A stretch of 64,000 nt of DNA from contig JADJWV010000001.1 of NCBI GenBank assembly GCA_016716185.1, positions 1 to 64,000 on the forward strand, read 5' to 3'. The notes beneath the pieces are model-generated. The model did not search any database and had not been told where the DNA came from. It saw only the letters and a list, made by a program, of their open reading frames with translations. This stretch comes from Saprospiraceae bacterium. GTDB lineage: Bacteria > Bacteroidota > Bacteroidia > Chitinophagales > Saprospiraceae. This document shows, one piece after another, positions 1-8,267 of this stretch (its first letter is position 1; every line of letters begins with the position of its first letter). The position numbers and the translations under genes were made by a program.

Positions 1-1117
1 ATTGGATAAGTTCTACTTTGGATTGCTGAGAAAGTAAAATCATTGATTTAACAAATAAAGTGTCAACGCTTTCCCAATAGTCAAATCCATCTCTCGAATA
101 AACAAAAGCGCTTGTAGCAACAGGGTCTGTAATATCAACCATTTCAAAATTTGTTGCTTTGTAGCACCACGATTCACCGATAACTAACTTTTTATTATAC
201 ACATCGGCAATTGAATCTATCTTAAAAGCAATGTTATCAATGTAATTAAAATGTGGTGGGTAAATATGATAATCTATGTAATCAATGTTTGTTTGTGCAA
301 TTTCTTCAAAGAACTGAATATTGTCCCATGTTCCAGCACCTGCACCTATTAAGGTTGATGAAACAGCCAAATTAGACGTAAAAAAGTTAATTAAAGAAAT
401 CGTGCTGTCAACGCTATAATCAATTAAATTAAAGAGATTAATCTCTTGCGTTTGAGGTTCCATTTCCAAAGTGAGATAGTCGGGTTGCAACGAATCAAGT
501 ATAGTTTGCATCATTTGTAATTTTTCTTGCTTATAACGAACTAATTCCAATGTGTCATCAGTTGATGGGTTGCCGTCAGGGTTGTAATAGTGCTTTTGGA
601 TGTCTGAAACCATTTTGGGTTCTCCAAAAGCTTCATCAACAAATGCTGCTTGGCATCCAATTATTAGCTTAAATCCTTTCTGTTTTATTTTTTGTGCAAC
701 GGTCATATAAAAGTCTAGATAGTACGTTGAGTTAGTGAATGAATCTACAAGCATAGGATATTGAACTGTTAAGTCAACAGACTTAAACCCAAGAGTGTCA
801 AATGCCATAAGCATAGTATCAATTTTTGCATATAATGCATTCTGGTAAAGAATATTAGGGTACGGATAAGCTGTGTCTGGTGTAAAAAGTGCATAACCGC
901 GGTTGCTGTTTGCAAGCATTAAATTACCTGTAAAATCAGTACAGTATTGTTGATTGTCCCATTTGTTAAGGATTTCTGAATTAACTTGATTAAGTTTTAA
1001 AGTTAATTGAACTTTTGCCGTATCCCATTGAGCTGGAACTTGACCATTTAATGTTAGCGAAATTGGGAATAGAAGCAGTAACGCTAATTTTTTGTAGATT
1101 TCTTTTTTCATTGTCAT
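1..1117 (-). CDS. Partial secreted protein, GH-A-like TIM barrel (runs off left edge)
   Basis: Open reading frame on the minus strand with no stop before the window edge, so the C-terminus is missing (about 370 residues visible). Two in-frame ATGs (1117 and 1111) are possible starts. The N-terminus (KKLALLLLFPISLTLNGQ) is a signal peptide, so the product is exported. A stretch reading LEMEPQT and, about 100 residues later, VIGESW resemble the acid/base and nucleophile strands of clan GH-A glycoside hydrolases, as in the GH53-like group. This assignment is an inference from those two short motifs and the alternating strand/helix pattern; the substrate is unknown. It lies downstream of an AraC-type regulator on the same strand. 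Confidence 0.6.
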   Translation of the reverse strand, partial: MTMKKEIYKKLALLLLFPISLTLNGQVPAQWDTAKVQLTLKLNQVNSEILNKWDNQQYCTDFTGNLMLANSNRGYALFTPDTAYPYPNILYQNALYAKIDTMLMAFDTLGFKSVDLTVQYPMLVDSFTNSTYYLDFYMTVAQKIKQKGFKLIIGCQAAFVDEAFGEPKMVSDIQKHYYNPDGNPSTDDTLELVRYKQEKLQMMQTILDSLQPDYLTLEMEPQTQEINLFNLIDYSVDSTISLINFFTSNLAVSSTLIGAGAGTWDNIQFFEEIAQTNIDYIDYHIYPPHFNYIDNIAFKIDSIADVYNKKLVIGESWCYKATNFEMVDITDPVATSAFVYSRDGFDYWESVDTLFVKSMILLSQQSKVELIQ

Positions 1118-1169
1118 TAATATTTTAAAGATTACAAAGCAAAAGTCTGTTATTGTCCTATGAAATCAG

Positions 1170-2195
1170 TCATAGTTTATATTCCGAGACCTCTTTTCCC
1201 AAATTTTTATACCTTGAAGCATAGACAGAAGGCGTTACTCCTTTAAATTTCTTAAATGCCATATAAAAACTATTTTTGTTGTTGAAGCCAGAGTCATAGA
1301 CAATTGCTAAAATTTTCACATCAGGATCTTTGGCAATTAAATCACAAGCATATTCCACTCGTTTTTGGTTTATAAAACTGTTAAAATTAAGTCCTGATTT
1401 CTCATTTATGACTTGTGAAACTTTTTGAGGAGAATAATTAATCAATTTTGCAAACTGTTCCAATGTAATTTCAGGATTGGTAATAACTTCACTTTTTTCA
1501 GATGTTGCCATTATCTTATTTTCGATATCTTGTTTTTCTTTGTCATTTAAGGTTGATTTGATGTATTTAGATTTTTGAATTTTAAGTATTTCTATGATTT
1601 GTGGTTGTTTAAATACCAAAACGACAGTAACTAAAACCAATAAATTTAATACAGATGAAATAATGAAACTCTCAAATTTATAGTTGATGTTATGCCAAAA
1701 TCCAAATAAAATTACAAATGCAGCCAAGACTGTCCAAAATGACAGATTGACCTTCATAATTGGAGAATTCAAGTTCTTCAGGGTTTTGCTAAGAAATTTG
1801 AGCATTAGGATTGTGTAAACACTAAACGCGATAATATATATTGTCTGGTTAAAATGATGCCATTGTGCAATTAGCAAAAAAACTATTGAAAGTACTTGAA
1901 TTGAGTATAAAAACCTGTTGTTATATCTTTTTTCATTGGAAAAAATATGATACAAGAGCAAAATGTTAGCTGGCATTAAGTAAGATATAGGGAAGGCGTT
2001 ACTGTAATCAGGAATCCAATTACACCAAACAAAAATTGAATAAAAATGGACGGTTGAACTAATAAGAATGAAATAGCTTAAAAGACGAACATTACACTCT
2101 CTTTTGTTTCTTTCAAGATAAAGACTCAAAGTTGTAATGAGTTGTAAAAATGCAACCAGTAAACTAAAAATAAAATATATTTTATATCCTGTCAC
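1170..2195 (-). CDS. AraC-family regulator with membrane-embedded N-terminal half
   Basis: 341 residues. Residues 1-220 are strongly hydrophobic with roughly six to seven predicted membrane segments. Residues about 240-335 form an AraC/XylS DNA-binding domain with two helix-turn-helix units; the second shows the family pattern NKNSFYMAFKKFKGVTPSVY. This membrane-sensor plus AraC layout is common in Bacteroidota and implies signal sensing in the cytoplasmic membrane coupled to transcription. The neighbouring secreted protein gene at 1-1117, on the same strand 50 bp downstream, is a plausible target or operon partner. The gene sits just beyond an attC-like palindrome (2223-2360), so it may belong to the same cassette array, but I see no closing site within the window. 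Confidence 0.85.
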   Translation of the reverse strand: MTGYKIYFIFSLLVAFLQLITTLSLYLERNKRECNVRLLSYFILISSTVHFYSIFVWCNWIPDYSNAFPISYLMPANILLLYHIFSNEKRYNNRFLYSIQVLSIVFLLIAQWHHFNQTIYIIAFSVYTILMLKFLSKTLKNLNSPIMKVNLSFWTVLAAFVILFGFWHNINYKFESFIISSVLNLLVLVTVVLVFKQPQIIEILKIQKSKYIKSTLNDKEKQDIENKIMATSEKSEVITNPEITLEQFAKLINYSPQKVSQVINEKSGLNFNSFINQKRVEYACDLIAKDPDVKILAIVYDSGFNNKNSFYMAFKKFKGVTPSVYASRYKNLGKEVSEYKL

Positions 2196-2222
2196 GTTCT
2201 ATGTTTTTGTCATTCTAATATA

Positions 2223-2360
2223 GCCACTAACGGTTTGCAGCTATACGCAGGCAGGGCATTTTACCACTAAACTTCCTACGAAGAACTGAACTTCAAATAT
2301 ACCTCTTTCCTGTCCTACGAAGCACGAAACCCCTGCTTGCGTATAGGTGATGTTGGGTGC
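2223..2360 (-). other. attC-like recombination site 1 (imperfect palindrome)
   Basis: Imperfect palindrome of about 138 bp. Outer cores on the minus strand are GCACCCAAC (2360-2352, matching RYYYAAC) and GTTAGTGGC (2231-2223). Inner arms CTATACGCAAGCAGGG and its partner pair at 15 of 16 positions. The loop shares the TTCTTCGTA and AAGTTxAGTG motifs with site 2 at 10985-11120. The GCACCCAAC core is the exact inverse of the outer core of site 2 at 10985-10993, as expected for the two ends of one integron cassette. It lies directly after the last gene of the restriction-modification segment. Confidence 0.6.
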
Positions 2361-2597
2361 TGGTGTTCTGTCCGCTCGTCTTTGTAAACCATTGTCAATG
2401 TTCGGTTTGAGTGTCATTGTCTGTTTGCTTTTTTGTCTGTCTGGGTCGGGTTGTGCGTTGCGTTTTTTATTTTTTTTGAAGGGTCGGGATTTTTTAAAAA
2501 CAATTTTTCTTGCGTTGGCTTTGCAAGCTCTTTGACATAGCTTTGGTTTGAGCGTTGGCTCGTGGGGCTTTGGCAATGTGCTTGCAAATAGCGTGGG
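2361..2597. other. Non-coding cassette tail, G/T-rich on the plus strand
   Basis: 237 bp between the attC-like site and the gene at 2598. Short frames exist on both strands, but their compositions are biased and overlap each other. Motifs such as GGGTCGGG and a run of T followed by AAAAACAA resemble the sequence before site 2 (10668-10984), so this is probably non-coding cassette sequence. Confidence 0.5.
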
Positions 2598-3410
2598 CTA
2601 AAACAACTTTCCTTGTAGGTCAATTTTTGGTTGAAATGTTCCAATAATCATAAACGGATTTAATGAAACGTGATGATGTGCTTGGGTTGTCCCTAAAAAG
2701 AAATGCAAGTCTTTTGTTTTAGCAAAGTCGTCAAAATATTTTTTTCTTACATCTGCAATTGCTTTTTGTTCGTCTCCTTCGTGTCGAGCAAGGCAATTCC
2801 AATAAAGCTGTCCTGTTTCCCAATCTTCAATCATCATATTACTCTCTTTTCCTTGATTGTCGATTATTTTAAACTTGAATTTGTAAGGTAGTTTCTGAAC
2901 AACCTCAAATTTACCTTCTTGATTAGTTTCAAATAAATTGAGTTGGTTCAACTTAGCTAATTTGTCTTTGTCCCATTCTCTTTCAACTGGCTCTGCGTAG
3001 AAATCCAAAATCTCTGTTGGTTTAAATACTGCCAATGATGTGCAAATATTTTTGTCCTTGGCTTCTGCTATCAATTCAGTTAGGTTGTAATAAATTTTCC
3101 CTAAGCAGATTTTCTTGCGTTCTTCCCAATTACTTTTGGTGTCAATGTGTCCAACTACATTTATCTCTGTGTCAATACTTTTAGGTCGATAACTTTCAGG
3201 ACGGAAATCGCTTGTGTTTTTTACCAAATCAACTTCAATCCAATCATATTTTTTGTATTGTTCGTTATATGACTTTTTTCGGAACGGAACAGGGTAAAGA
3301 CGTATCCAAGTCCCATCTTCACGAAACCCTGCTGTGCAAACCAATTCATCATATTTTGCCGAAAGTGTTGGATAAGTCTTTACAGTAATGAGAACTTTTG
3401 TTAGTGCCAT
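2598..3410 (-). CDS. Conserved unknown protein, possibly dual OB-fold, DUF488 neighbour
   Basis: 270 residues, soluble, no signal peptide. The N-terminus (MALTKVLITVKTYPTLSAKY followed by ELVCTAGF and GTWIRLYPVPFR) resembles a family of Bacteroidota proteins that accompany DUF488 proteins. I recall this as a dual OB-containing domain, but I am not certain of the name. The late segment HFFLGTTQAHHHVSLNPFMIIG is its most conserved-looking part. It starts 2 bp after the DUF488 reading frame ends, so the two are almost certainly co-transcribed. It is the last gene of the restriction-modification segment, just before the attC-like site. A role with DUF488 in nucleic-acid or nucleotide metabolism or defence is only an inference. 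Confidence 0.75.
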   Translation of the reverse strand: MALTKVLITVKTYPTLSAKYDELVCTAGFREDGTWIRLYPVPFRKKSYNEQYKKYDWIEVDLVKNTSDFRPESYRPKSIDTEINVVGHIDTKSNWEERKKICLGKIYYNLTELIAEAKDKNICTSLAVFKPTEILDFYAEPVEREWDKDKLAKLNQLNLFETNQEGKFEVVQKLPYKFKFKIIDNQGKESNMMIEDWETGQLYWNCLARHEGDEQKAIADVRKKYFDDFAKTKDLHFFLGTTQAHHHVSLNPFMIIGTFQPKIDLQGKLF

Positions 3411-3412
3411 TT

Positions 3413-3817
3413 TTAAATATGTTTTACTTCATAGTCAAATGCAGGAAGTTTTTCTATGGCTTCTGCTAAATGTTTACGATGGCACTGGCAAATATTAGCT
3501 TCAAAACAAGTTAGGGCAATACGCTTGTGTTCTTTCAATAAATCTAATATGTGTAATTGCGAATTGGTTGTTTTGGATAGATTGTTTTTACGGTAAATGG
3601 AAAAAAGTTTATCGTAATCGCTTTGTGTATTTAATTCTTGTCTTTGTTCTGATTGTATGCCAACTTCAGGAATATGAACATACTGTATGCCTAAGCTTCC
3701 GCAATATTTTTTTAACTGACTTTTGCTAAAGCCAAATTTCATACTTAATGGATTGTTCCGTACATCAACCAAAACTTTAACATCATTTTTAAGCAAACGA
3801 ACCAAATATTCTTCCAA
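3413..3817 (-). CDS. DUF488 domain, C-terminal part of a frameshifted gene
   Basis: 134 residues covering most of a DUF488 domain: KVLVDVRNNPLSMKFGFSK, then HIPEVGI and a cysteine cluster CFEANICQCHRKHL near the end. The frame lacks the usual DUF488 beginning, and an ATG start is absent (TTG at 3817). The bases just upstream encode FTIGYEGISLEEYL, the canonical DUF488 N-terminus, in the same frame but after a stop codon. Further upstream another frame continues from the gene at 3923-4294. I therefore read 3413-4294 as one ancestral gene (SocA-like N-domain fused to DUF488). It is disrupted near 3849 by loss of one T from a T run, and near 3950. DUF488 proteins are of unknown biochemistry and often occur in defence or stress operons. 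Confidence 0.8.
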   Translation of the reverse strand: MEEYLVRLLKNDVKVLVDVRNNPLSMKFGFSKSQLKKYCGSLGIQYVHIPEVGIQSEQRQELNTQSDYDKLFSIYRKNNLSKTTNSQLHILDLLKEHKRIALTCFEANICQCHRKHLAEAIEKLPAFDYEVKHI

Positions 3818-3922
3818 CGAAATACCTTCATAACCAATAGTAAAAGCACGGTCTTATTTGCTCTTGGTTTGGACTTGTTTACTTTTTCCAACTCCTCTTT
3901 TGTTAAGATGTTTTCGGCAGCT

Positions 3923-4294
3923 TCACTCTTGATGGCGTAAAAGGAAATTCAAGTAAGTGTGTTTCATTAAAGCCGTTGCACTCAATTTGCCATAATGAGT
4001 TTTTACTTCCTGCAATAGTTTCAAGTCGGCAGGTTTTAGTTGTTTCAGGTAATCGGTTGAGTCTTTTTTTGTAAAGGACTTTTCATCTTCTGTTAAAAAT
4101 CCTCTTGTTACCATTGCGGTCATATCTGCATTTGCAGAATAAGAGTAACAACCGAAGCGATAGGGAATAAAATCGTATTCACTTTTTACCTGTCTTTGGG
4201 TAAAAAGAAAAAGTAGTTTCTGTAAACGAATTTTATCTAATTGTCCGTCAAACAGTTGCAGTATTGCGAGTATTATTTTTCTTCGGTAAAACAC
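3923..4294 (-). CDS. SocA/Panacea-like N-terminal domain of the frameshifted DUF488 gene
   Basis: 123 residues beginning MFYRRKIILAILQLFDGQL, then KLLFLFTQ and YDFIPYRFGCYSY. This resembles the SocA/Panacea antitoxin-like domain that precedes DUF488 in some Bacteroidota proteins. The frame ends prematurely with LLRHQE. Shifting frame just before this restores FYAIKSEAAENILTKEELEK, which leads toward the DUF488 start. Restoring the reading needs one extra C and one extra T in short homopolymers near 3945-3955. The break may therefore be an assembly error rather than genuine decay. The gene is transcribed with the restriction-modification operon upstream. Confidence 0.7.
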   Translation of the reverse strand: MFYRRKIILAILQLFDGQLDKIRLQKLLFLFTQRQVKSEYDFIPYRFGCYSYSANADMTAMVTRGFLTEDEKSFTKKDSTDYLKQLKPADLKLLQEVKTHYGKLSATALMKHTYLNFLLRHQE

Positions 4295-4378
4295 TGTGCA
4301 AAGTTAAGAATATTAAATTATTGATTGTATTTAATTGAGCTTTTTCCTTTAACCTAAAATTGTTAATAGCGGACTTGT

Positions 4379-4633
4379 TTATTTTCCTTTAAACATTTCG
4401 CTTATTAAATATCCAATTAGTAAAACTGCCCCTACTGCCAAAGCGGCATTAACAATTTCATCTGTATTCGATTTATTTCCGTTGGCTAAATACTCATTAT
4501 ACTGATTTTGAGAAATTTTTCCATTTCTGTATAAGATAAGCATATACTCGTCTTTTTCTTGCTTTGTGGCAAGTCCTGCTCTAAGTCTGTCGCCTAAGTA
4601 GGAAAGTCTTTGAAAGTCTATTGTGTTGCTCAT
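4379..4633 (-). CDS. Small protein with C-terminal membrane helix
   Basis: 84 residues. The N-terminal 50 residues are charged and helical (DRLRAGLATKQEKDEYMLIL). Residues about 58-78 (VNAALAVGAVLLIGYLISEM) form a single membrane segment followed by FKGK, so it is a tail-anchored candidate. Its ATG overlaps the stop of the preceding 82-residue gene by 4 nt, which implies translational coupling. No family is recognised. As part of a type I restriction operon it could anchor or modulate the complex, but this is only context. Confidence 0.7.
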   Translation of the reverse strand: MSNTIDFQRLSYLGDRLRAGLATKQEKDEYMLILYRNGKISQNQYNEYLANGNKSNTDEIVNAALAVGAVLLIGYLISEMFKGK

Positions 4634-4878
4634 TTCTTAATTCTTTTTTGGTTCTGAATAGTTTCAAATGCTTCCTTTAAAAGAGGAAATAAGTCTTTTA
4701 GTTGGTCAATGGTCTGTTGTTGCAAATTATCTCTATGCTCTAAGTCTTTCATTTGCATTTTTAGGTCATTAACTTGGTCTTTAAAACTGTTTACTGTTTT
4801 AAAATGCCAATATATAAAACCACCCACAACCGAAATTAGAGTAAGTAGTCCTAATATTATTTGTAATGTTGGGTTCAT
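4630..4878 (-). CDS. Small membrane protein with coiled coil, coupled to hsdS
   Basis: 82 residues. Residues 5-25 are a membrane segment (LQIILGLLTLISVVGGFIYW). Residues 30-75 are a predicted coiled coil (DQVNDLKMQMKDLEHRDNLQ and onward). Its ATG overlaps the hsdS stop region by 4 nt (4875-4878), and its own end overlaps the next small gene by 4 nt. The three reading frames are thus tightly coupled. The protein has no recognised family. The arrangement suggests stoichiometric production with the specificity subunit. Confidence 0.7.
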   Translation of the reverse strand: MNPTLQIILGLLTLISVVGGFIYWHFKTVNSFKDQVNDLKMQMKDLEHRDNLQQQTIDQLKDLFPLLKEAFETIQNQKRIKK

Positions 4879-6839
4879 TCAGTCAATATTTTATCATTTT
4901 TACTTTTGCTTTTAAGAATCAGTTTTTTATCCCAACCTTGTTTCAAAATCAAATCAATACATTCTTTTGTTTCTTCGGGTGTGAAGCTATCGGCTTTAGT
5001 TGGAAATTTCGCTTTTGGTGTTTTCCATAGCTTCATTGCTTCTCTAATAGTTGCTAAATCCAAAGACTGTGTATCTGAAATTACTTTAGAAACTGTGTTG
5101 AGCAATTCAATTAGTTTACTTCTTTCTTTAAACGGGAAAGTCGCATAAATTTTAAGTAAATCTTTCATTGATTGCTCTACTAAATCCAATTCAGGTTTAT
5201 GATATTTTGGATTGAATAAATTTTCCGATTTTTCTCCAAGTGCTAAAACTTCATAACCCTTATTACCAACTTTCTCTTTTTTGAAGTATTTGTCTTTGCC
5301 GTTAATCAGTTGCCGTATTTTGTTGTCATAGGTTCCGTAATGCCAATTTTGAAATTGAAAGTGAGTATTAATTCCATAGAGTTTTTCGAGATGATAAAGG
5401 TCTTTGGCAATTACCATTTCACCCTGTTGCATTTTGTGTTCATTATGTTGCTTAACAATATGCCCGATAATCTGCTTTTGATAAAAGTCTAATAGGTTCT
5501 TTTGTGAAAAGTATGTTGGTCGTGGCTCTGCAGCAATGGCTAAATCTTCTTGTTTTACTTCAATTGTTTTTGGCTGCAATGCTTCTTTTAATGCCGTTTG
5601 GTAAAGCAAGGTTGTATATTCCTGATTGACTTTTACGCTTGTTTCCAATTCATCACACAAATTCATTAATTCCTCTATTTTGGAAACTATGCGTTTTTGT
5701 TCTGATAATGGTGGAAATGCAATGAAAAATTCGACTAAATCTCTTTGATATAAATGGGGTGTTGTTGCCCCCATAATTCTAGAATTAACTATTTTCTGAA
5801 AATGCTCGCTTAATAAATAATAATAAAGGAATTTTAATTGAACTTGCTTTGATGGTCGAATTAGAAGTAAAGATGAGTTTATTGTAGCGGGCTCCTGCAA
5901 ATCTTTAATTATTCCAAGTTTTCCTATACCCGCACCATCCTTACATATCAAAATATCACCATTTCTAAGCATTATCTCAGGACTCTCGTCATATCTCTCT
6001 TTTGAAATATGATAAGCCTGTGAATAATCAACGTAATCTCCATAGTTAAGTGAATAAACGGATAAAAAAAGTGGGCCATTTTTTTTGTATTCACTTGCTG
6101 TCAGTCCTTTCCAACCAATTCTACCATTCAATTCTGCAATTTCTCCAAGTCTGCACCAAGACCAGTTTGAAGGAGTTTTAAATGGAACATCAGCCAAATT
6201 TATTTTGGGTAATGCTTTCTCTTTTTTGCCTGATTTTGCCTTCTCTACTTTTATCTTTTCAAGAAGTTTTGATGCTGGTTCGTCTTTTGGGTTTTGGGGA
6301 ACTAATTTACCTTGCATTGCATCTTTCAAAATCTGCTGTCGCAGTTTTTTGATTAACTCTAACTGGTGTGATTGTTCATTTATTAATTCATCCTTATATG
6401 AATTGCCCACTATGAACTTTGATTTAACTTCAAGTTGTTGTTTAATGTCAAAATATGGCAGACGATAATTTCCAAAAGACTTTAATCCAATTGCTTCTTT
6501 TGATGTTCCTGCTTTAGTGTTTCTTACAATATCATCTTTCAAAACATTGAAAATAATATGATAAAATTGCAAGTCAATTGGATATTTCTCTTCATTCTTT
6601 GGGGTAAGAATAAAGCACAAATCGCTTGATATAAACTTGCCATTTACATAATGCGTTCTGCCTAATGAACCTGATGCAGCAGCAGCAAAAATTAATGCTT
6701 CACAGTCATATACATATTCATTATGAGTTTTCCATTCAGAAGAAGCTGTAATGAAAGTGTATTTCCCTGGTATGCACTTAGAACTTTGTAAAGTCCCTTT
6801 TTCAAACTGAAATAAATCTGATATTGGAACCAAACTCAT
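4875..6839 (-). CDS. hsdS: Type I restriction-modification specificity subunit HsdS with long C-terminal extension
   Basis: 654 residues. Two target-recognition domains are visible: residues about 1-140, and about 228-385 (SNWSWCRLGEIAELNGR to FFIAFPPLSEQKRIVSKIEE). They are separated by a helical spacer with the QLELIKKLRQQILKDAMQGKL signature; the second spacer is EQKRIVSKIEELMNLCDEL. Each domain would read one half of a bipartite DNA site, and the spacers bind HsdM. Typical HsdS proteins have 400-450 residues. The extra 220 C-terminal residues contain no motif I recognise, although a similar tail occurs in some Bacteroidota HsdS proteins. It overlaps hsdM by 4 nt (ATGA) and is coupled downstream to the small membrane protein genes. 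Confidence 0.93.
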   Translation of the reverse strand: MSLVPISDLFQFEKGTLQSSKCIPGKYTFITASSEWKTHNEYVYDCEALIFAAAASGSLGRTHYVNGKFISSDLCFILTPKNEEKYPIDLQFYHIIFNVLKDDIVRNTKAGTSKEAIGLKSFGNYRLPYFDIKQQLEVKSKFIVGNSYKDELINEQSHQLELIKKLRQQILKDAMQGKLVPQNPKDEPASKLLEKIKVEKAKSGKKEKALPKINLADVPFKTPSNWSWCRLGEIAELNGRIGWKGLTASEYKKNGPLFLSVYSLNYGDYVDYSQAYHISKERYDESPEIMLRNGDILICKDGAGIGKLGIIKDLQEPATINSSLLLIRPSKQVQLKFLYYYLLSEHFQKIVNSRIMGATTPHLYQRDLVEFFIAFPPLSEQKRIVSKIEELMNLCDELETSVKVNQEYTTLLYQTALKEALQPKTIEVKQEDLAIAAEPRPTYFSQKNLLDFYQKQIIGHIVKQHNEHKMQQGEMVIAKDLYHLEKLYGINTHFQFQNWHYGTYDNKIRQLINGKDKYFKKEKVGNKGYEVLALGEKSENLFNPKYHKPELDLVEQSMKDLLKIYATFPFKERSKLIELLNTVSKVISDTQSLDLATIREAMKLWKTPKAKFPTKADSFTPEETKECIDLILKQGWDKKLILKSKSKNDKILTE

Positions 6840-8200
6840 TTAACCGCCTGTTTTAATTGGTTCAACAAGTTATTGCTTTTAGCAAAACTCTTATCTAAAA
6901 GTTGCATCAATTCCTGTGTGTTGTTTTCGTGTTCTTCCTCTTGTTTGGTGGGGTTCTTAATATCCAAATCATAATTACGCTCAATAATGGTTTTGATATT
7001 TACTTTCCAAGCTACCTCACTTTCTTTGCGTTTGTTCCACCATTTTTTAATCGGTTCAAGCTCTTTTATTTGAATTGGTTTAGTTTTGCTATATGCCTTT
7101 TGTCCTACAGGTAAACGATGTTCATAATACCAAATGTCTTTAGTAGATTTTCCTTTTTCAAAAAACAATAAGTTGGTTGCAACCGTTGCATAAGGTTGAA
7201 AAACTGAATTTGGCAACCTAATAATCGTGTGTAGATTGCAATCTTTTAATAATTTCTCCCTAATTCTTTGTTTTACACCTTCACCTGTTAAACTCCCATC
7301 AGGTAAAACAATTCCTGCTCGTCCTTCATTTTTCAAAAGATGAATCATCAAAATCAAAAAGAGGTCTGCACTTTCTTTAGTTCGGAAGCTTTGAGGAAAA
7401 TTGTTTTCGTTGTTATTGGCTACTATTCCCCCAAATGGCGGATTTGCCAATATTACATTTACACGGTGCTTCTCAGTAAAGTTGCTCAAAGGTTGGTCTA
7501 AAGCATCACCAAATCGAATATTCGGCACTTCAATATCGTGCAAAATCAAATTGGTAGTTGCCAACAAATAGGGAAGTGGTTTATACTCCCAACCAATAAT
7601 ATTTTCTTCAATGGATTTTCTTTCTTTAACTGAATTAGCTTGCTTCTTCAAGTGTTCAATGGCACAAGTCAAGTAGCCACCCGTGCCGCAGGCAGGGTCC
7701 AATATTTTCTCGCCAATTTGGGGGTTGATAATATCGGTAATGAATTGTGTAATGGCTCGTGGCGTGTAGAACTCTCCACTTTTACCTGCACTTTGCAATT
7801 CTTTTAATATATTTTCGTAAAGCTCACCAAAAGAATGGCGGTCTTTGGCAACATTAAAATCTAGCTCATTTAACTTGTTCAATACCTTTCGGATATTGAT
7901 TCCGCTTTTCATATAGTTGTGATTGCCCTCAAAAACCTCACGAACAATTAAAGCCCTTCGGTTTCCCGTGCTTACATCCACATTTCTCAATGCAGGAAAC
8001 AGTTCTCGGTCAACGAACTCTAACAATTCATCACCTGTCATTCCTTCATCATCACCTGCCCAAGCATCCCAATGAAATTTTGAAGGAATCGGAGATTTGT
8101 ATTTGTCATCTAAGATTTCAAGTTCCTTGTCTTTGTCTGAAAATATTTTTAAAAATAGCATCCACCCCAATTGTTCAATGCGTTGTGCATCACCGTTCAA
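6836..8200 (-). CDS. hsdM: Type I restriction-modification DNA methyltransferase HsdM (N-terminal in-frame stop)
   Basis: 454 residues from a TTG at 8200. It contains the N6-adenine methyltransferase motifs DPACGTGGYL (about residue 168, S-adenosylmethionine binding) and NPPFGG (about residue 250, catalytic). The upstream bases continue the same frame to an ATG at 8260, giving MGNISGIIDSIRKIMWQDT, a normal HsdM beginning. A TGA at 8201-8203 stands where homologues have a glycine codon before LNGDAQRIEQ. This is a substitution (GGA to TGA), not a frameshift. Either translation restarts near 8200 and makes a slightly short protein, or the methyltransferase is inactivated, or this is a base-call error. 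It forms the modification core of the HsdM2S and R2M2S complexes. Confidence 0.9.
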   Translation of the reverse strand: MNGDAQRIEQLGWMLFLKIFSDKDKELEILDDKYKSPIPSKFHWDAWAGDDEGMTGDELLEFVDRELFPALRNVDVSTGNRRALIVREVFEGNHNYMKSGINIRKVLNKLNELDFNVAKDRHSFGELYENILKELQSAGKSGEFYTPRAITQFITDIINPQIGEKILDPACGTGGYLTCAIEHLKKQANSVKERKSIEENIIGWEYKPLPYLLATTNLILHDIEVPNIRFGDALDQPLSNFTEKHRVNVILANPPFGGIVANNNENNFPQSFRTKESADLFLILMIHLLKNEGRAGIVLPDGSLTGEGVKQRIREKLLKDCNLHTIIRLPNSVFQPYATVATNLLFFEKGKSTKDIWYYEHRLPVGQKAYSKTKPIQIKELEPIKKWWNKRKESEVAWKVNIKTIIERNYDLDIKNPTKQEEEHENNTQELMQLLDKSFAKSNNLLNQLKQAVK

Positions 8201-8267
8201 TCAAGTGTCCTGCCACATTATTTTTCTTATGCTATCTATTATGCCTGATATATTTCCCATTTATCTG

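Noticed and set aside
2241..2644. Short frames on both strands before the gene at 2598
   Set aside because: They overlap each other and the attC-like palindrome, have biased composition and no family resemblance.
8201..8203. TGA read as glycine, as in some candidate phyla
   Set aside because: TGA is the normal stop codon of cas9, cas1 and other genes here, so recoding across the genome is excluded.
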